NCBI GenBank assembly: GCA_949825065.1
Contig: OX463848.1
Coordinates: 45,810,024-45,874,023 of the forward strand
DNA: 64,000 nt
Direction: 5' to 3'
Source: Odontocerum albicorne
Taxonomy: Eukaryota; Arthropoda; Insecta; Trichoptera; Odontoceridae
Each line of letters begins with the position of its first letter. The first letter of the stretch is position 1. Shown piece by piece: positions 52,501 to 62,916 of the stretch. Both the position numbers and the translations under genes were made by a program. The notes under the pieces were generated by a model. It saw nothing but the letters and a program-made list of their open reading frames with translations. It searched no databases and was not told where the DNA came from.

Positions 52501-55500
52501 TTAGATATTAGAGCGTAAGGGCAGTAAGCAGGTGGCTTAGATATTAGAGCGTAAGGGCAGTTAGCAGGTGGCTTAGATATTAGAGCGTAAGGGCAGTTAG
52601 CAGGTGGCTTAGATATTAGAACGTAAGGGCAGTAAGCAGGTGGCTTAGATATTAGAGCGTAAGGGCAGTAAGCAGGTGGCTTAGATATTAGAGCGTAAGG
52701 GCAGTAAGCAGGTGGCTTAGATATTAGAGCGTAAGGGCAGTTAGCAGGTGGCTTAGATATTAGAGCGTAAGGGCAGTTAGCAGGTGGCTTAGATATTAGA
52801 GCGTAAGGGCAGTTAGCAGGTGGCTTAGATATTAGAGCGTAAGGGCATTAAGCAGGTGGCTTAGATATTAGAGCGTAAGGGCAGTTAGCAGGTGGCTTAG
52901 ATATTAGAGCGTAAGGGCAGTAAGCAGGTGGCTTAGATATTAGAGCGTAAGGGCAGTAAGCAGGTGGCTTAGATATTAGAACGTAAGGGCAGTAAGCAGG
53001 TGGCTTAGATATTAGAGCGTAAGGGCAGTTAGCAGGTGGCTTAGATATTAGAGCGTAAGGGCATTAAGCAGGTGGCTTAGATATTAGATTGGATACTTTC
53101 CCGCATCTGTATGTGTTTTGAAAAATCTTTTAATAAACAAAAAAAAGGTTTCTGCAGCAACTGCTGGAGCAGTCCATACGATTGTTTGAAATAAAAAGGT
53201 TTCTGGAGCAACTGCTGGAGCAGTCCATGCGATTGTTTGAAGTAAAAAAATATTTTAGAATTTTCAGTCATCCCAGAAGGAACAATTTCGGTAGTTTATC
53301 CAGACCAGACAGAGTTAGAGATATTGAGTGAGGAGAGGAGAGGAGAGGAGAGGCTGGGACTGTACTAAGCGTAGGCCGAAGATTTCATTAGAAATCGGGA
53401 TAGATAATAATAACTAGACGACTTTGTTGCCTAGTGACTGAGACATCTGTCTTCCGACTCGAGAGTCACGGGTTCGATTTACATTGGAACCCAGATTTTC
53501 CAAATGATTCTAGTTTAGCTTTAACCCTTTAAGTCTCTCGTAATATTTCTGGTTAACTAGACACTTTCTTCTGGGCTACAGATTCTGGGCTACAACGCCT
53601 TCCTGAGAGGAAAATATGATGTAAGAATTGAAATTGTTAAATTGAGCAACTTTACCTCCAAATGCGAGTACACCATTCCTGATCACCGTGTGAAGGTGGT
53701 CCATCATGGCCAATCCGTCCATTCCCTCGCTCACTCGGATGGCGAAGTATACGTACATACAACAGCCCGTGTCGTACACCTGAGCAACCCTCATCATGCT
53801 GAGGGAGCGGAGTGCCCCGATCTTCCTGCTTTCCACCTCCACGGCCCGTACAACCATACGGCTGGCTTCGTACACCTGATCCCAAGGAATCGCTGTCTCC
53901 AGGGAGTCTGATAGGATATTGAACTCCAGAGCGACGTCCTAGAAAAAACAAGAAATTAAATCAGAATACATTTTGGAGTTTTTTCAATTATTAGGTGTTA
54001 ACATAAGTTGTGTCCATTTTTTTCTAAATGAATCTCTTCATTAAGAGGACACAAGAAAAAAAATTACAACAAATTAGTCAATGATGTATTTTCCTTCATT
54101 ATTTTACAACGAATTAGTCAATAATGTATTTTCCTTCATTATTTTACAACAAATTAGTCAATAATGTATTCTCCTTCATTATTTACAACTTCTTGCCAAC
54201 TTTCTACAAGTTTTTCAATGCCTGTGCGATAAAAACCATCCGGTCTTGACTCGAGGAATTTGTCCAACCATGTCCGCAATTCGACGTCATTATTGAAGGA
54301 AACGCCGCGCAAATTGTGCAAAAGTGAAACATGAAAAGGTAGAAATCCGACGGCGCGATGTCTGGAGAATATGGAGGGTGCGGCAGGACTTCCCAACCAA
54401 GCGTTTGAATGGCATTTTTCGTAATGTTGGCGATATGAGGGCGGGCGTTATCGTGTTGCAGAATAACGCCATATTGCCGATCCGGCCTTTTTTGTTGAAT
54501 TGCACTGTTGAGCCGCTGCATTTGCAGAATGTATAGCTCCACGTTGACTGTCTGATTGCGTTCAAGTATCTCGTAGGGGACGACGCCTTGCCAATCCCAC
54601 CAGATGCAAATCATCGTCTTGCGCGGATGCAAACCTTGTTTCACTCTGGGCGTTGCTTGTTGACCATAACTCACTCATTCTTTCCATTTCTTCATATCCA
54701 CATAAAGGCACCATTTTTCATCACCAGTAATGATGCGGTAAAGGAACCTTTGCTTGTGGTCATGCGTATCTCGATGACGCGCGAGCAAACCAGCAGAAAT
54801 TGTCGAACGGTGATTTTTGTTGTTTTCACTCAAAATATGTGGAACCCAAGCGCCGAACTTCTGGACTTTTCCCATTGATTTAAGATAGCGGTATACAGTA
54901 ATGCGATTACAATTCTACGGTGGTTTGAAGGGAATCTTCATGAATAATATGGTTTAAGCGGTCCTCATCGAAGTCCACTGGTCGTCCGGAACGTTCCATG
55001 TCTTTCAGGTCGAAAATACCGTCTTTGAAACGCAAAAACCATCGACGAGCTGTCCTTTCGTTCATAGCATCTTCACCGTACACTTCGCAAATATCGCGAG
55101 CAGCTTTGTCAGCTTTATTCCCTCGATTGAACGCGAACAGAAGGAGGTGTCGAAAATGCTCTTTTTCGTCTACTTGACATTCTATTTTGAAGGCTTGTAA
55201 TCAAATAAAATAATTTATATATAACGTAAAAGCAAACACAATATCTTGTAGATAAGAAAATTTTATTTCGATTAACGTATTATAACCTTTACCATTTTGT
55301 TTTACTTTTGGTGCTCATTTTTTAATTTGAAAAAAAAAAAACGGACACAACTTATGTTAACACGTAATAAAAAAATACATAAAAGAGCACGTTGTTTTTA
55401 GCTTACAACTTCCAACTTCCAACTTACCGAATATATGTAACAAGGATTACCGAATATTCTATTCAGCAACACATTCAAATTTAAGTTGATGAAATAATGC

Positions 55501-58500
55501 TGTTGTATTAAGAATTTCGTTTTTTCTTAACAAAAACAAAGTTATACGAGTACAAGAAAAAAGTATATATACATTATTATAGATTTCACATAATTTGACA
55601 AGCAATTATCTTAACAGATTTCACGATAAGGCATTAGTGAGTCCAGTGTTAAGGGAAACATGATACAATATATTAGAATGATAGTCTACCATCAATGAGT
55701 CCAGTGTTAAGGGAACCATAATATATTAGAATGATACGAGTAGTCTACCATTACATGTACGACAGTATTTTAGTAGCGATACATTTATGTATATTTTAAT
55801 ATAGGAGTGAAATGTGGACGTGGAACCTGAGTGACCTGACGGAACCTGCCGAATAAATGATGTATAAATGCGAGCACTTCGGCGTGACAATATATGACAG
55901 AATACGAAATAAAGGTATAAGGGATGAATGTGGATTTAAGGTTGATGTTTTGAGTAAGATGAAGAAGAGCACTTTGAGATAATTTGAACACGTGAAATGA
56001 AATGATTGAACGAGTAAAGACTGACAACACATATATGAACATGAGGGGAATGCACGGTAGAGGAAGACCAATGATTATTTCAAAAGGAAGAAATGTAAAC
56101 AGTTAAGTAGAATGAGAAGGTAAGGAAGGATGTAGTACATGGACGTAGAAGAGGGAAAATATGTATGTCACAGGAAAATGTGGCGTTCTCTAATAATACT
56201 CACGACGCGATCATTTTGCAGACTTATAGTTTTTTGTGTAATAATATTCACATCACACACTCAGTCTAAGAATCAACATATATTAATACGAGTATAACAC
56301 CCGGACTGTATTCGTATTCTATCCGTATTCTACCCGAATCCATTCTGAACCTGCTCTGTTATGAGTAGAAAACAAAGCGCTCAGCGCTCTTGATGTAATA
56401 TTTTGTAACGACACATCCCTATATGAGCGACCTATATGGTAATACTCATAAAAGTTAAAATTTTATGAATACCTTATTTTCTTTTGTACATAGCTTTTTA
56501 CATTTTATTATGTTGGTAATGTTGGCAGCCGCGGTCCGACGGTTAGCAGCCACGGTTAGCGAGTAGCTTATAGAATTGTCAAAAAAATATGAATGCGCGC
56601 TATTCAGCAATGTAAAATAAGTGTTTTATGTAACTCTGCCCGACTTAAAGGCTGTAGCAGATTAAAGCAGCTGATCTGTCCTTAATTTGAACATCTTCCA
56701 CCTTTGAGACGAATCTGTTGAGAGTGTGTGCTTACTAAAGTGCCACAGCTTGCACAAAATAAGCTAATACACGTGTAGGTGTCTTTTATTTACAAGATGA
56801 CTGAGAATTATACTCGATCGTGAGAGATTACGAGTCTATCGTATACGATAGTAATGTTGAAATAATTTGAATGCTTTATTAACGTTTTGCAACAATCAAC
56901 GTCAATATGTCGTGTCGAAATGTTCCAAATATTCGATGCCAATATAATTTAATGGCGTATCATTATAAGATATTATATATGATAATGAATGTAACTTTTC
57001 GCGATCTTTAACGGAGGAAGATGACGTAACGTAACGATGATCGTACGTATAAAATTATTTCCGTAGGAACGGTGAAATCTCTCGAGATAATTAATTAAAT
57101 CAGGGATTACACATAACATAACATAACATAATATACCATACATTAACATCAACTAATGGTTTGATTTCACTAAATCTAGAAGATACTATAATCATGTGCA
57201 AGATAAACAAGACTGGACAAGAAGACTGGAAATTGTAAAACTATCATATAGTACGTAAACATGAGGGATTTCGTAAAATTTTATTTGGGATGAGTGAAAA
57301 GTATTGTGACTTAGTATATATGACCATGAGACAGCTCCAATTCATTCATTCTGCCAGCATCCAAGATATTTATATTGATGGACTCGTTAAACATTCTGCC
57401 AGCATCCCAGATATTTATATTGATGGACTCGATCAACATTCCGCCAGCATCCCAGATGTTTATATTGATGGACTCGTTAAACATTCTGCCAGCATCTCAG
57501 ATATTTATATTGATGGACTAGTTCAACATTCTGCCAACGTTGTTTCTTCAAAATTTAGTATCTCCTTTGCAAGTAGGGGTTTAATCTCGACTTACGTATG
57601 CGAATTTGGCGTTGCTATATATTTTTCCGTACTTCTCCATAGTGGAGGGAGGGAGGGCTTGGAGGGAGTTGTCGCATGGAAGTAATCCCACAGGGTTGTG
57701 CTATGTAGAAGGAAAGTGCTACGAATGATTTGCTCGGGCACTGCTATAGCTGTCAGACGTGATTTGTTTAGTAATAGTGGGTTCGAGTCCCGAGTTAGAG
57801 CGCCCTTCGAGAGAGCTTGCTCTCTAAACGGCGCTATATAAAATTATCCTACGGATCGGATTGAAGAAACTAGCCCAGACTACTGAGGGTCTCACGGGCT
57901 ATCTGAGGGCTTAATGATGATAACTTGAACTATCTGAGGGTTTAATGATGATAACTTGAAACGGATAAATAGAGAAATACTCGTATAGTCCAACATCGAA
58001 ATGTGAAATTTAGGGTACCTTAGATCTATCATATTAAGCGAGGAGACAACATAAAGCCCTTTAACTGATACTGGAGGGGGGAAATGAAACCCATAAAAAG
58101 GTGGAAAGAAAACGCATCTCCCGGTTGAAGAATTTACGGAAGTTTCTTGAATTAGACTGGGAGACTGGGCCGAGACTGGGACACATTTCTATGGGTTCCT
58201 GAATAGATTCAATATCACACGCATCCTTCGTGCAAATCTCAAAAAAATAATGATTGTATTTAATATTGTCAGAGCTATGTTAGCTCTGATAATAATGATT
58301 GTAATTAAGATCGTCAGAGCTATGTTAGCTCTGACAATAATGATTGTAATTAAGATCGTCAGAGCTATGTTAGCTCTGACAATAATGATTGTAATTAATA
58401 TTGTCAGAGCTATGTTAGCTCTGACAATAATGATTGTAATTAAGATCGTCAGAGCTATGTTAGCTCTGACAATAATGATTGTAATTAATATTGTCAGAGC

Positions 58501-61500
58501 TATGTTAGCTCTGACAATAATGATTGTAATTAAGATCGTCAGAGCTACGAGTATGTTAGCTCTGACAATAATGACTGTAATTAATATTGTCAGAGCTATG
58601 TTAGCTCTGACAATAATGATTGTAATTAAAATCGTCAGAGCTTTGTTAGCTCTGACAAGAGCTATGTTCTAAGCTCTGAAAAAGGTCCTTTTGTGTAGTT
58701 TTCTGTATATTTTTTGGTTTCTAATTTTGATATTTGACGGTTTTGATTTGGTGTCGATTATGGGGAAAGAATCGATTGTGGGGAAAGAATCGGTCGGTAA
58801 AGGTGATGCGGCCGTTTCCCGGGGCACAGTTGTGTAAAATATTCGTAATCGTAGCTGTTATTTCCGAATTCCTATTTTTTTTGTCATATTTTCAATCGTA
58901 AGATACATTTTTGTTTTAAAAGACCTTACTTGGGAGCTTATTCCTACTTGGGAGCTTATTCCTATTTTTCAGTAAAAACTGTACACACTCGAGTATGTTC
59001 GGTCATTGGAAACGGAATATCAAAAATAACTTTAATACCAAAGATAAAACAGCTTTTTGAGGGTAAGGTGAAAATAAACCAAAACTTACCCTCACATATG
59101 CCACAACAAAAGTCATAGTGTACCCCCGCTTCCCAGCATCAGCACCAGCCGGAACTCCATTCATCTCGATAGCCAGTTTATTAAGTCGGTTTTCATGCTC
59201 GAGCACCTCTTCTTTCCCTCCGTCGTAAACTATAGTTGTTATGCACATTTCTTTCAAATCGATTCCTTTCACTTTCTCTAGGTAAACGAATTTCAAATAA
59301 TCTGTAAACGTTTTAAAGTACGAACTGGTCGGCCTCAGTACCCAACCGATTTGGAACTGCTCATTGTCCAACAGCCTGAAGCTTGCCGGCTGCCAGCGGC
59401 GCTTGGCAACTTCCCTCACAAACTTGACGCCCATCTGCCACGTGGGGAAAATCAACGAACCGTAATGGTAACATTCGGGCAGTGGGCGAATCTTTAGGCC
59501 GACTTCCGTAATAACTCCGAATGTTCCTTCAGATCCTAATACAATGTGCGTGAAGTCAGGACCACTAGATATACGAGGAGCGTGACTTCCCTTTTCAAGG
59601 ACTCCTCTTGGAGTTACCAATCTAGTAAAAACCACGAGGTCTTCGATGTTCCCATAAGTATTTTTTTTCATCCCGCTTGCTCTTGTAGAGATCCAACCTC
59701 CTAAAGTGGAAAACTCCAATGAATCTGGCACGTGACCAGTTGTGTATCCGAGTTTACCCAACTCTCTTTCGAGATCCTGTCCGATGATTCCGCTTTCGAC
59801 AACAATGTAAAGATTTTCCGTATCTACTTTCAATATCTCGTTCATCATATTTGTATCGAGGGAAAGAATGGGTCTTTTTTCTTCGTCAGGGCAATCCAAT
59901 GCTCCAGCTACGGAGGTTCCGCCTCCGAATGGAATGATGACAAAGTTTCTTTCTTCTGCCAGTTTGACCAACTCCACAACTTCCTCGTGACATGTGGGCC
60001 ATGCAACTGCGTCAGGAATCCTACTCACATTGTACTCCCGGAACTTCATAACATCGTAAATGGATTGCCCCAAAGAGCGTTGGAGTCTCTTAATACCCTC
60101 GGTGGTAATTTCTATTCCCAAGTATTCTATAGCTTCGATATCTTTAGCTGTGAAACGAGACAGCGGGTATTCTGTAGGAAAAGGCTTATTGATCACATCG
60201 GAATCGTCATTAGATTCAACTTCAAATTTATCCATCAAATATTGTTCCAAGTGTGGAAGCTGCTTCCCAGCAAGAGGATACCTGCAAAAATCAATTTGAC
60301 TTGTACATCGCTAAAAAAATCAACTCAAAATCGTTGTGTTTTTGTATTTAAAGATAGTTAATAACCGGCACTAAATACATTATCGGGGAATAAAGTATAA
60401 TTTGATGTTGTAATTTATTTTTATCAAACACTGTTTATTCCACTTTTTTGTAACGGTATAACCCTACCAGTTCCAAGGCTTTCACCTCATCTTCAGGGGA
60501 GCACAAACAAGACTAAATTTTGTTCGAATTGGTACCAATATACACGTTTCAACGGTTGGGGGCTGAGGGATGAGGGAGGCGTGGGACGATTTCGGCCAAG
60601 AGCGGAGAGATTTTTGGGATATAACTGTTCACCAGATGTTCGGATCGATGTACTGACTTAGACATTTCTAGGGCCTCTAGAGGCTTCTAGTTCTACCAGT
60701 TCCAAGGCTTTTACCTGAAAATGAGGTGAAAGCCTTGGAACTGGTAGGGTTATACCGTTACAAAAAAGTGGAATAAACAGTGTTTGATAAAAATAAATGT
60801 CTTTAAACCTCCACAACGTTAATGCCTTAACTATAAACAATATATAATTTGATGATAAGAAAAACTAGATAATAATCATAACATATATGGTATATACTAG
60901 TAATACTATTATAACTTTACCCTGTACCGTACCGTACCGTACCGATACATACCAGACCAGATCAGATCAGATCTTTAGTTCTGGGAATTCTTTTGGTTCC
61001 TTGTGACGGGTAGACATATGGTAAATCAAATATGGTAATTGCTGTCTGTGATATACTCGTATGATAGATAGAGCCGGACAGTTCAAAACTCACGGTAAAC
61101 GACTGAGATTGGTAACAGAATATCTTTGTAAGATTCTTAGGGTATTACTAAACACTAGAATAGGTGTTTAAAATAATAAGACGTCGGTTAAATTGCGCTA
61201 TTGGGTATACTCGTATGTAACGACTATCACTCGAATTTGATTTTCGGCGGGTTTCTAGCTGGTTCCATTTTGAAATCCTCCGACTTATTTATATCTTCAA
61301 GAATACCTCTTCAGCTTATTCGTAACATTATATGTTTGTCTACTCAGGGTTTGGGGATGAATCCCCGAATCCCCGATATTATACAAAAGAGCCCCGCCCA
61401 GTTAGGTTAAGGCTTCGTCAACGATTATCGTTACTCTTCACATTGTTTTCGACAGTAAAATCAAAATGAATACATACATATTGTAGATAGACAGGACAGG

Positions 61501-62916
61501 TTGCCAGACTTTCTTATCTCGACAGACATATTTTACCTCTTCCACGTCCATACACCTTCTCATACAACTTCTACGATTTCTCTAGCTGGCTACGTTTCTT
61601 TCTTTCAGAATATCATTCATTCGATCCAACCATTCGATCCAACCATTCGATCCAACCATTCAATCCAACCATTCGATCCAACCACACTTTCCTTGGTATT
61701 CTTCTCATACACCTTCCACTTATATTTGCACTATATGTCTGTTTTGTTATTTTTTCCTCATTCATTCATTTCACATGCCCGAATCATCTCATTGTGCTCG
61801 TCTCCATCTTACTTAACACATCAGCCTTAAGTTCACACTCGTCCCTTATCACTTCGTTCCGTATTCCGTCATGCATTGTCACTTTAAGTAATCTTTTCAA
61901 TGCACCTAATGAAAATTAATGGGGTTGATTCGAATGTTATCCCTAACTATTGTCTGGCCTATGCTACACTTATTTATTTCCAATTCTTAAAGCGCTCCGG
62001 AGTGACACTCGTAACATAAGTGTCACGAAGATGTACGAGTTATGTGTTTGAGGTTTCAATGATTTGAATAAAGCAACGTGTTCATGTTCATACTCACTTG
62101 TCTCCTTCGAACCAAGCGCACTTGGACCTGATGTAGATGCCGGTGTCTCTGTAGCCCCAGCCGTGCCACCTCAAAACGTGTTCCCTACAATAAAGCAACG
62201 TGTTCATGTTCATACTCACTTGTCTCCTTCGAACCAAGCGCACTTGGACCTGATGTAGATGCCGGTGTCTCTGTAGCCCCAGCCGTGCCATCTCAAAACG
62301 TGTTCCCTACAATAAAGCAACGTGTTCATGTTCATACTCACTTGTCTCCTTCGAACCAAGCGCACTTGGACCTGATGTAGATGCCGGTGTCTCTGTAGCC
62401 CCAGCCGTGCCACCTCAAAACGTGTTCCCTACAATAAAGCAACGTGTTCATGTTCATACTCACTTGTCTCCTTCGAACCAAGCGCACTTGGACCTGATGT
62501 AGATGCCGGTGTCTCTGTAGCCCCAGCCGTGTCACCTCAAAACGTGTTCCCTACAATAAAGCAACGTGTTCATGTTCATACTCACTTGTCTCCTTCGAAC
62601 CAAGCGCACTTGGACCTGATGTAGATGCCGGTGTCTCTGTAGCCCCAGCCGTGCCACCTCAAAACGTGTTCCCTACAATAAAGCAACGTGTTCATGTTCA
62701 TACTCACTTGTCTCCTTCGAACCAAGCGCACTTGGACCTGATGTAGATGCCGGTGTCTCTGTAGCCCCAGCCGTGCCACCTCAAAACGTGTTCCCTACAA
62801 TAAAGCAACGTGTTCATGTTCATACTCACTTGTCTCCTTCGAACCAAGCGCACTTGGACCTGATGTAGATGCCGGTGTCTCTGTAGCCCCAGCCGTGCCA
62901 CCTCAAAACGTGTTCC
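49357..62916 (-). CDS. AGPS: AGPS paralog C (alkylglycerone-phosphate synthase), exons 2-5, exon 1 outside window
   Basis: Exons 3-5 are at 60281-59090 (1192 nt), 53938-53656 (283) and 49535-49357 (179). Exon 2 exists as seven tandem copies between 62916 and 62098. One 87-nt exon 2 plus exons 3-5 and a phase-2 leader gives whole codons to the stop. Landmarks: WHGWGY in exon 2, FAD loop PFGGGTSVAGALDC, GSEGTFGVITE, the RVAQVYDTGCCMYVY strand, SHHHGVGK, and a terminal SKL (PTS1). Differences from A and B: GHVPDS in place of GHEPDS and SFRLLDNEQ in place of SIRL. Exon 4 lies 55 bp downstream of a mariner insertion; intron 4 carries a 2.7-kb satellite. The frame is intact, so it may be functional if a single exon 2 is spliced. 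First of the three tandem genes in transcription order. Confidence 0.9.
49800..50032. repeat. Duplication, 117 bp x2
   Basis: GAGACGCGCACTGTACTCTG to CGCGAGGAAACATTT, two copies nearly identical, in intron 4 of AGPS paralog C. A foldback AGACCAATTT...AAATTGGTCT follows at 50100-50167. Confidence 0.93.
50387..53088. repeat. Satellite array, 36-bp unit x about 75
   Basis: Unit GAGCGTAAGGGCAGTAAGCA then GGTGGCTTAGATATTA. Copies differ mostly at GTAAGC / GTTAGC, with rarer GCATTAAGC and TTAGAACG variants. Over long stretches the variants follow a three-unit rhythm (A, A, T). Lies wholly within intron 4 of AGPS paralog C. Confidence 0.99.
53140..53248. repeat. Duplication, 52 bp x2
   Basis: AAAGGTTTCTGCAGCAACTG to GCGATTGTTTGAA twice; includes the palindrome CAGCAACTGCTG. 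A (GAGAG)n run follows at 53328-53352. Confidence 0.9.
53425..53545 (+). mobile_element. tRNA-like SINE head
   Basis: A-box-like TTGCCTAGTGACTGAGACAT, then GGGTTCGATTTAC as B-box at tRNA spacing, in intron 4 of AGPS paralog C close to exon 4. Confidence 0.5.
53656..53938 (-). CDS. AGPS: AGPS paralog C exon 4
   Basis: 283 nt, acceptor gttttttctag|GACGTC, donor TTTGGAG|GTAAAG (phase 1). Encodes D-V-A-L-E-F-N, PWDQVYEASR, GALRSLSMMRVAQVYDTGCC and a final F-G-G. A mariner copy ends 55 bp upstream of the acceptor on the coding strand. Confidence 0.9.
53994..55364 (-). mobile_element. Mariner element, near full length (1371 bp), with TIRs and TA flanks
   Basis: Ends share GTGTTAACATAAGTTGTGTCC inverted, both flanked by TA (53992-53993, 55365-55366). 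Minus-strand pieces in order: KEHFRHLLLFAFNRGNKADK and EDAMNERTARRWFLRFKDG (helix-turn-helix), DFDEDRLNHIIHE, ITGDEKWCLYVD (first Asp), CIWWDWQGVVPYEIL, ILQHDNARPHIANITKN (second Asp), SPDIAPSDFYLF (third Asp) and a C-terminal NNEGEYIID. At least two frame breaks and one stop interrupt it. The last codons and stop are triplicated as a 46-bp repeat (54066-54190). Inserted in intron 3 of AGPS paralog C, same orientation. Confidence 0.93.
55790..56215 (+). mobile_element. RTE-like 3' end fragment
   Basis: Same block order as 22290-22672: GAAATGTGGACG, GGTATAAGGGATGAATGTGG, AAGATGAAGAAGAGCA, GGTAGAGGAAGACCAATG and AAAATGTGGCGTTCTC at the end. Many frame breaks. Confidence 0.65.
56216..57340. other. 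Non-coding, intron 3 of AGPS paralog C
   Basis: No gene; (ACATA)n pentamer at 57110-57130. Confidence 0.4.
57345..57538. repeat. Minisatellite, 45-bp unit x4
   Basis: Units of TTCTGCCAGCATCCCAGATA, TTTATATTGATGGACTCGTT and AAACA. The period keeps one frame open, judged spurious. Confidence 0.93.
57735..57850 (+). mobile_element. SINE fragment, second copy
   Basis: GTGGGTTCGAGTCCCGAG (B-box-like) then CTCTCTAAACGGCGCTATATAAAA; matches 3255-3375 in order. Confidence 0.5.
57880..58200 (+). mobile_element. RTE-like 3' fragment with a preceding 31-bp duplication
   Basis: TATCTGAGGGTTTAATGATG twice (57898-57960), then a plus-strand tail with frame breaks similar to that at 11530: R-G-D-N-I-K-P then MKPIKRWKENA, KNLRKF-like. 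Weak but same order of motifs. Confidence 0.5.
58250..58672. repeat. Minisatellite, 45-bp unit x9, each with a perfect 10-bp hairpin
   Basis: Units of GTCAGAGCTATGTTAGCTCT, GACAATAATGATTGTAATTA and AGATC. GTCAGAGCTA-TGT-TAGCTCTGAC is a perfect stem with a 3-nt loop. One copy has GCTACGAGTATGTTAGC (58546-58553), a 6-bp insertion beside the loop. An open frame with a 15-residue repeat runs through (58250-58672) and is judged spurious. Confidence 0.96.
59090..60281 (-). CDS. AGPS: AGPS paralog C exon 3 (FAD-binding domain)
   Basis: 1192-nt exon, acceptor gatttttgcag|GTATCC, donor GTGAGG|GTAAGT (phase 0). Joins exon 2 as K-Y-P-L-A-G-K. Contains WPTCHEEVVELVKLAEERNF (identical to paralog B over 20 residues), PFGGGTSVAGALDC, GHVPDSLEFSTLGGW, TRASGMKKNTYGNIEDL and GSEGTFGVITE. 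Two codons shorter than exon 3 of A and B, in the variable N-terminal part. Confidence 0.92.
60414..60797. repeat. Perfect 77-bp inverted repeat with about 230-bp spacer
   Basis: Arm 60414-60490 (TTTATTTTTATCAAACACTG to GCTTTCACCTCAT) is an exact reverse complement of 60721-60797. A third partial direct copy (ACCAGTTCCAAGGCTTTTAC) at 60694-60718 sits next to the right arm and forms a tight local hairpin with it. In intron 2 of AGPS paralog C. Confidence 0.95.
60920..60975. repeat. (CCGTA)n and (GATCA)n pentamers
   Basis: ACCGTACCGTACCGTACCG followed by CAGATCAGATCAGATC. Confidence 0.92.
61500..61880 (-). mobile_element. RTE-like 3' end fragment (minus strand) with a 14-bp microarray
   Basis: The reverse complement contains ACAATGCATGACGGAATACG, GAAGTGATAAGGGACGAGTG and AAGGCTGATGTG, matching the RTE tails elsewhere. 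CCATTCGATCCAAC is repeated five times at 61621-61684 within it. Confidence 0.7.
62098..62184 (-). CDS. AGPS: AGPS paralog C exon 2, copy 7 of 7 (3'-most)
   Basis: Intact copy whose donor faces the long intron towards exon 3. The upstream border is the last array spacer; downstream of its donor the sequence becomes unique after about 35 nt. Confidence 0.8.
62220..62306 (-). CDS. AGPS: AGPS paralog C exon 2, copy 6 of 7
   Basis: Intact copy with one silent change (AGG to AGA Arg before the Trp; plus strand gccatctc). Confidence 0.7.
62342..62428 (-). CDS. AGPS: AGPS paralog C exon 2, copy 5 of 7
   Basis: Intact exon copy with the same acceptor and donor; protein identical to copy 1. Confidence 0.7.
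62464..62550 (-). pseudogene. AGPS: AGPS paralog C exon 2, copy 4 of 7, nonsense
   Basis: Splice borders are intact, but the plus strand reads gtgtcacctc where the others read gtgccacctc, so the first Trp of WHGWGY (TGG) is TGA. Any mRNA that includes this copy in frame would end here. Confidence 0.85.
62586..62672 (-). CDS. AGPS: AGPS paralog C exon 2, copy 3 of 7
   Basis: Intact exon copy with the same acceptor and donor; protein identical to copy 1. Confidence 0.7.
62708..62794 (-). CDS. AGPS: AGPS paralog C exon 2, copy 2 of 7
   Basis: Same 87-nt exon with both splice borders intact; separated from copy 1 by a 35-nt spacer that runs GTGAGT...TTGTAG. Identical in protein to copy 1. Confidence 0.7.
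62830..62916 (-). CDS. AGPS: AGPS paralog C exon 2, copy 1 of 7 (5'-most)
   Basis: 87-nt exon copy with acceptor attgtag| and donor GACAA|GTGAGT. Encodes E-H-V-L-R-W-H-G-W-G-Y-R-D-T-G-I and ends W-F-E-G-D-K when joined to the next exon. Upstream of this copy the sequence is unique, so it is the first acceptor met by the transcript. Confidence 0.8.

Noticed and set aside
50387..53088. 36-bp repeats resembling a CRISPR array
   Set aside because: No unique spacers, units are directly abutting, and the context is a eukaryotic intron.
58250..58672. Hydrophobic 15-residue repeat protein
   Set aside because: 45-bp hairpin array; frame survives only because the period is a multiple of three.
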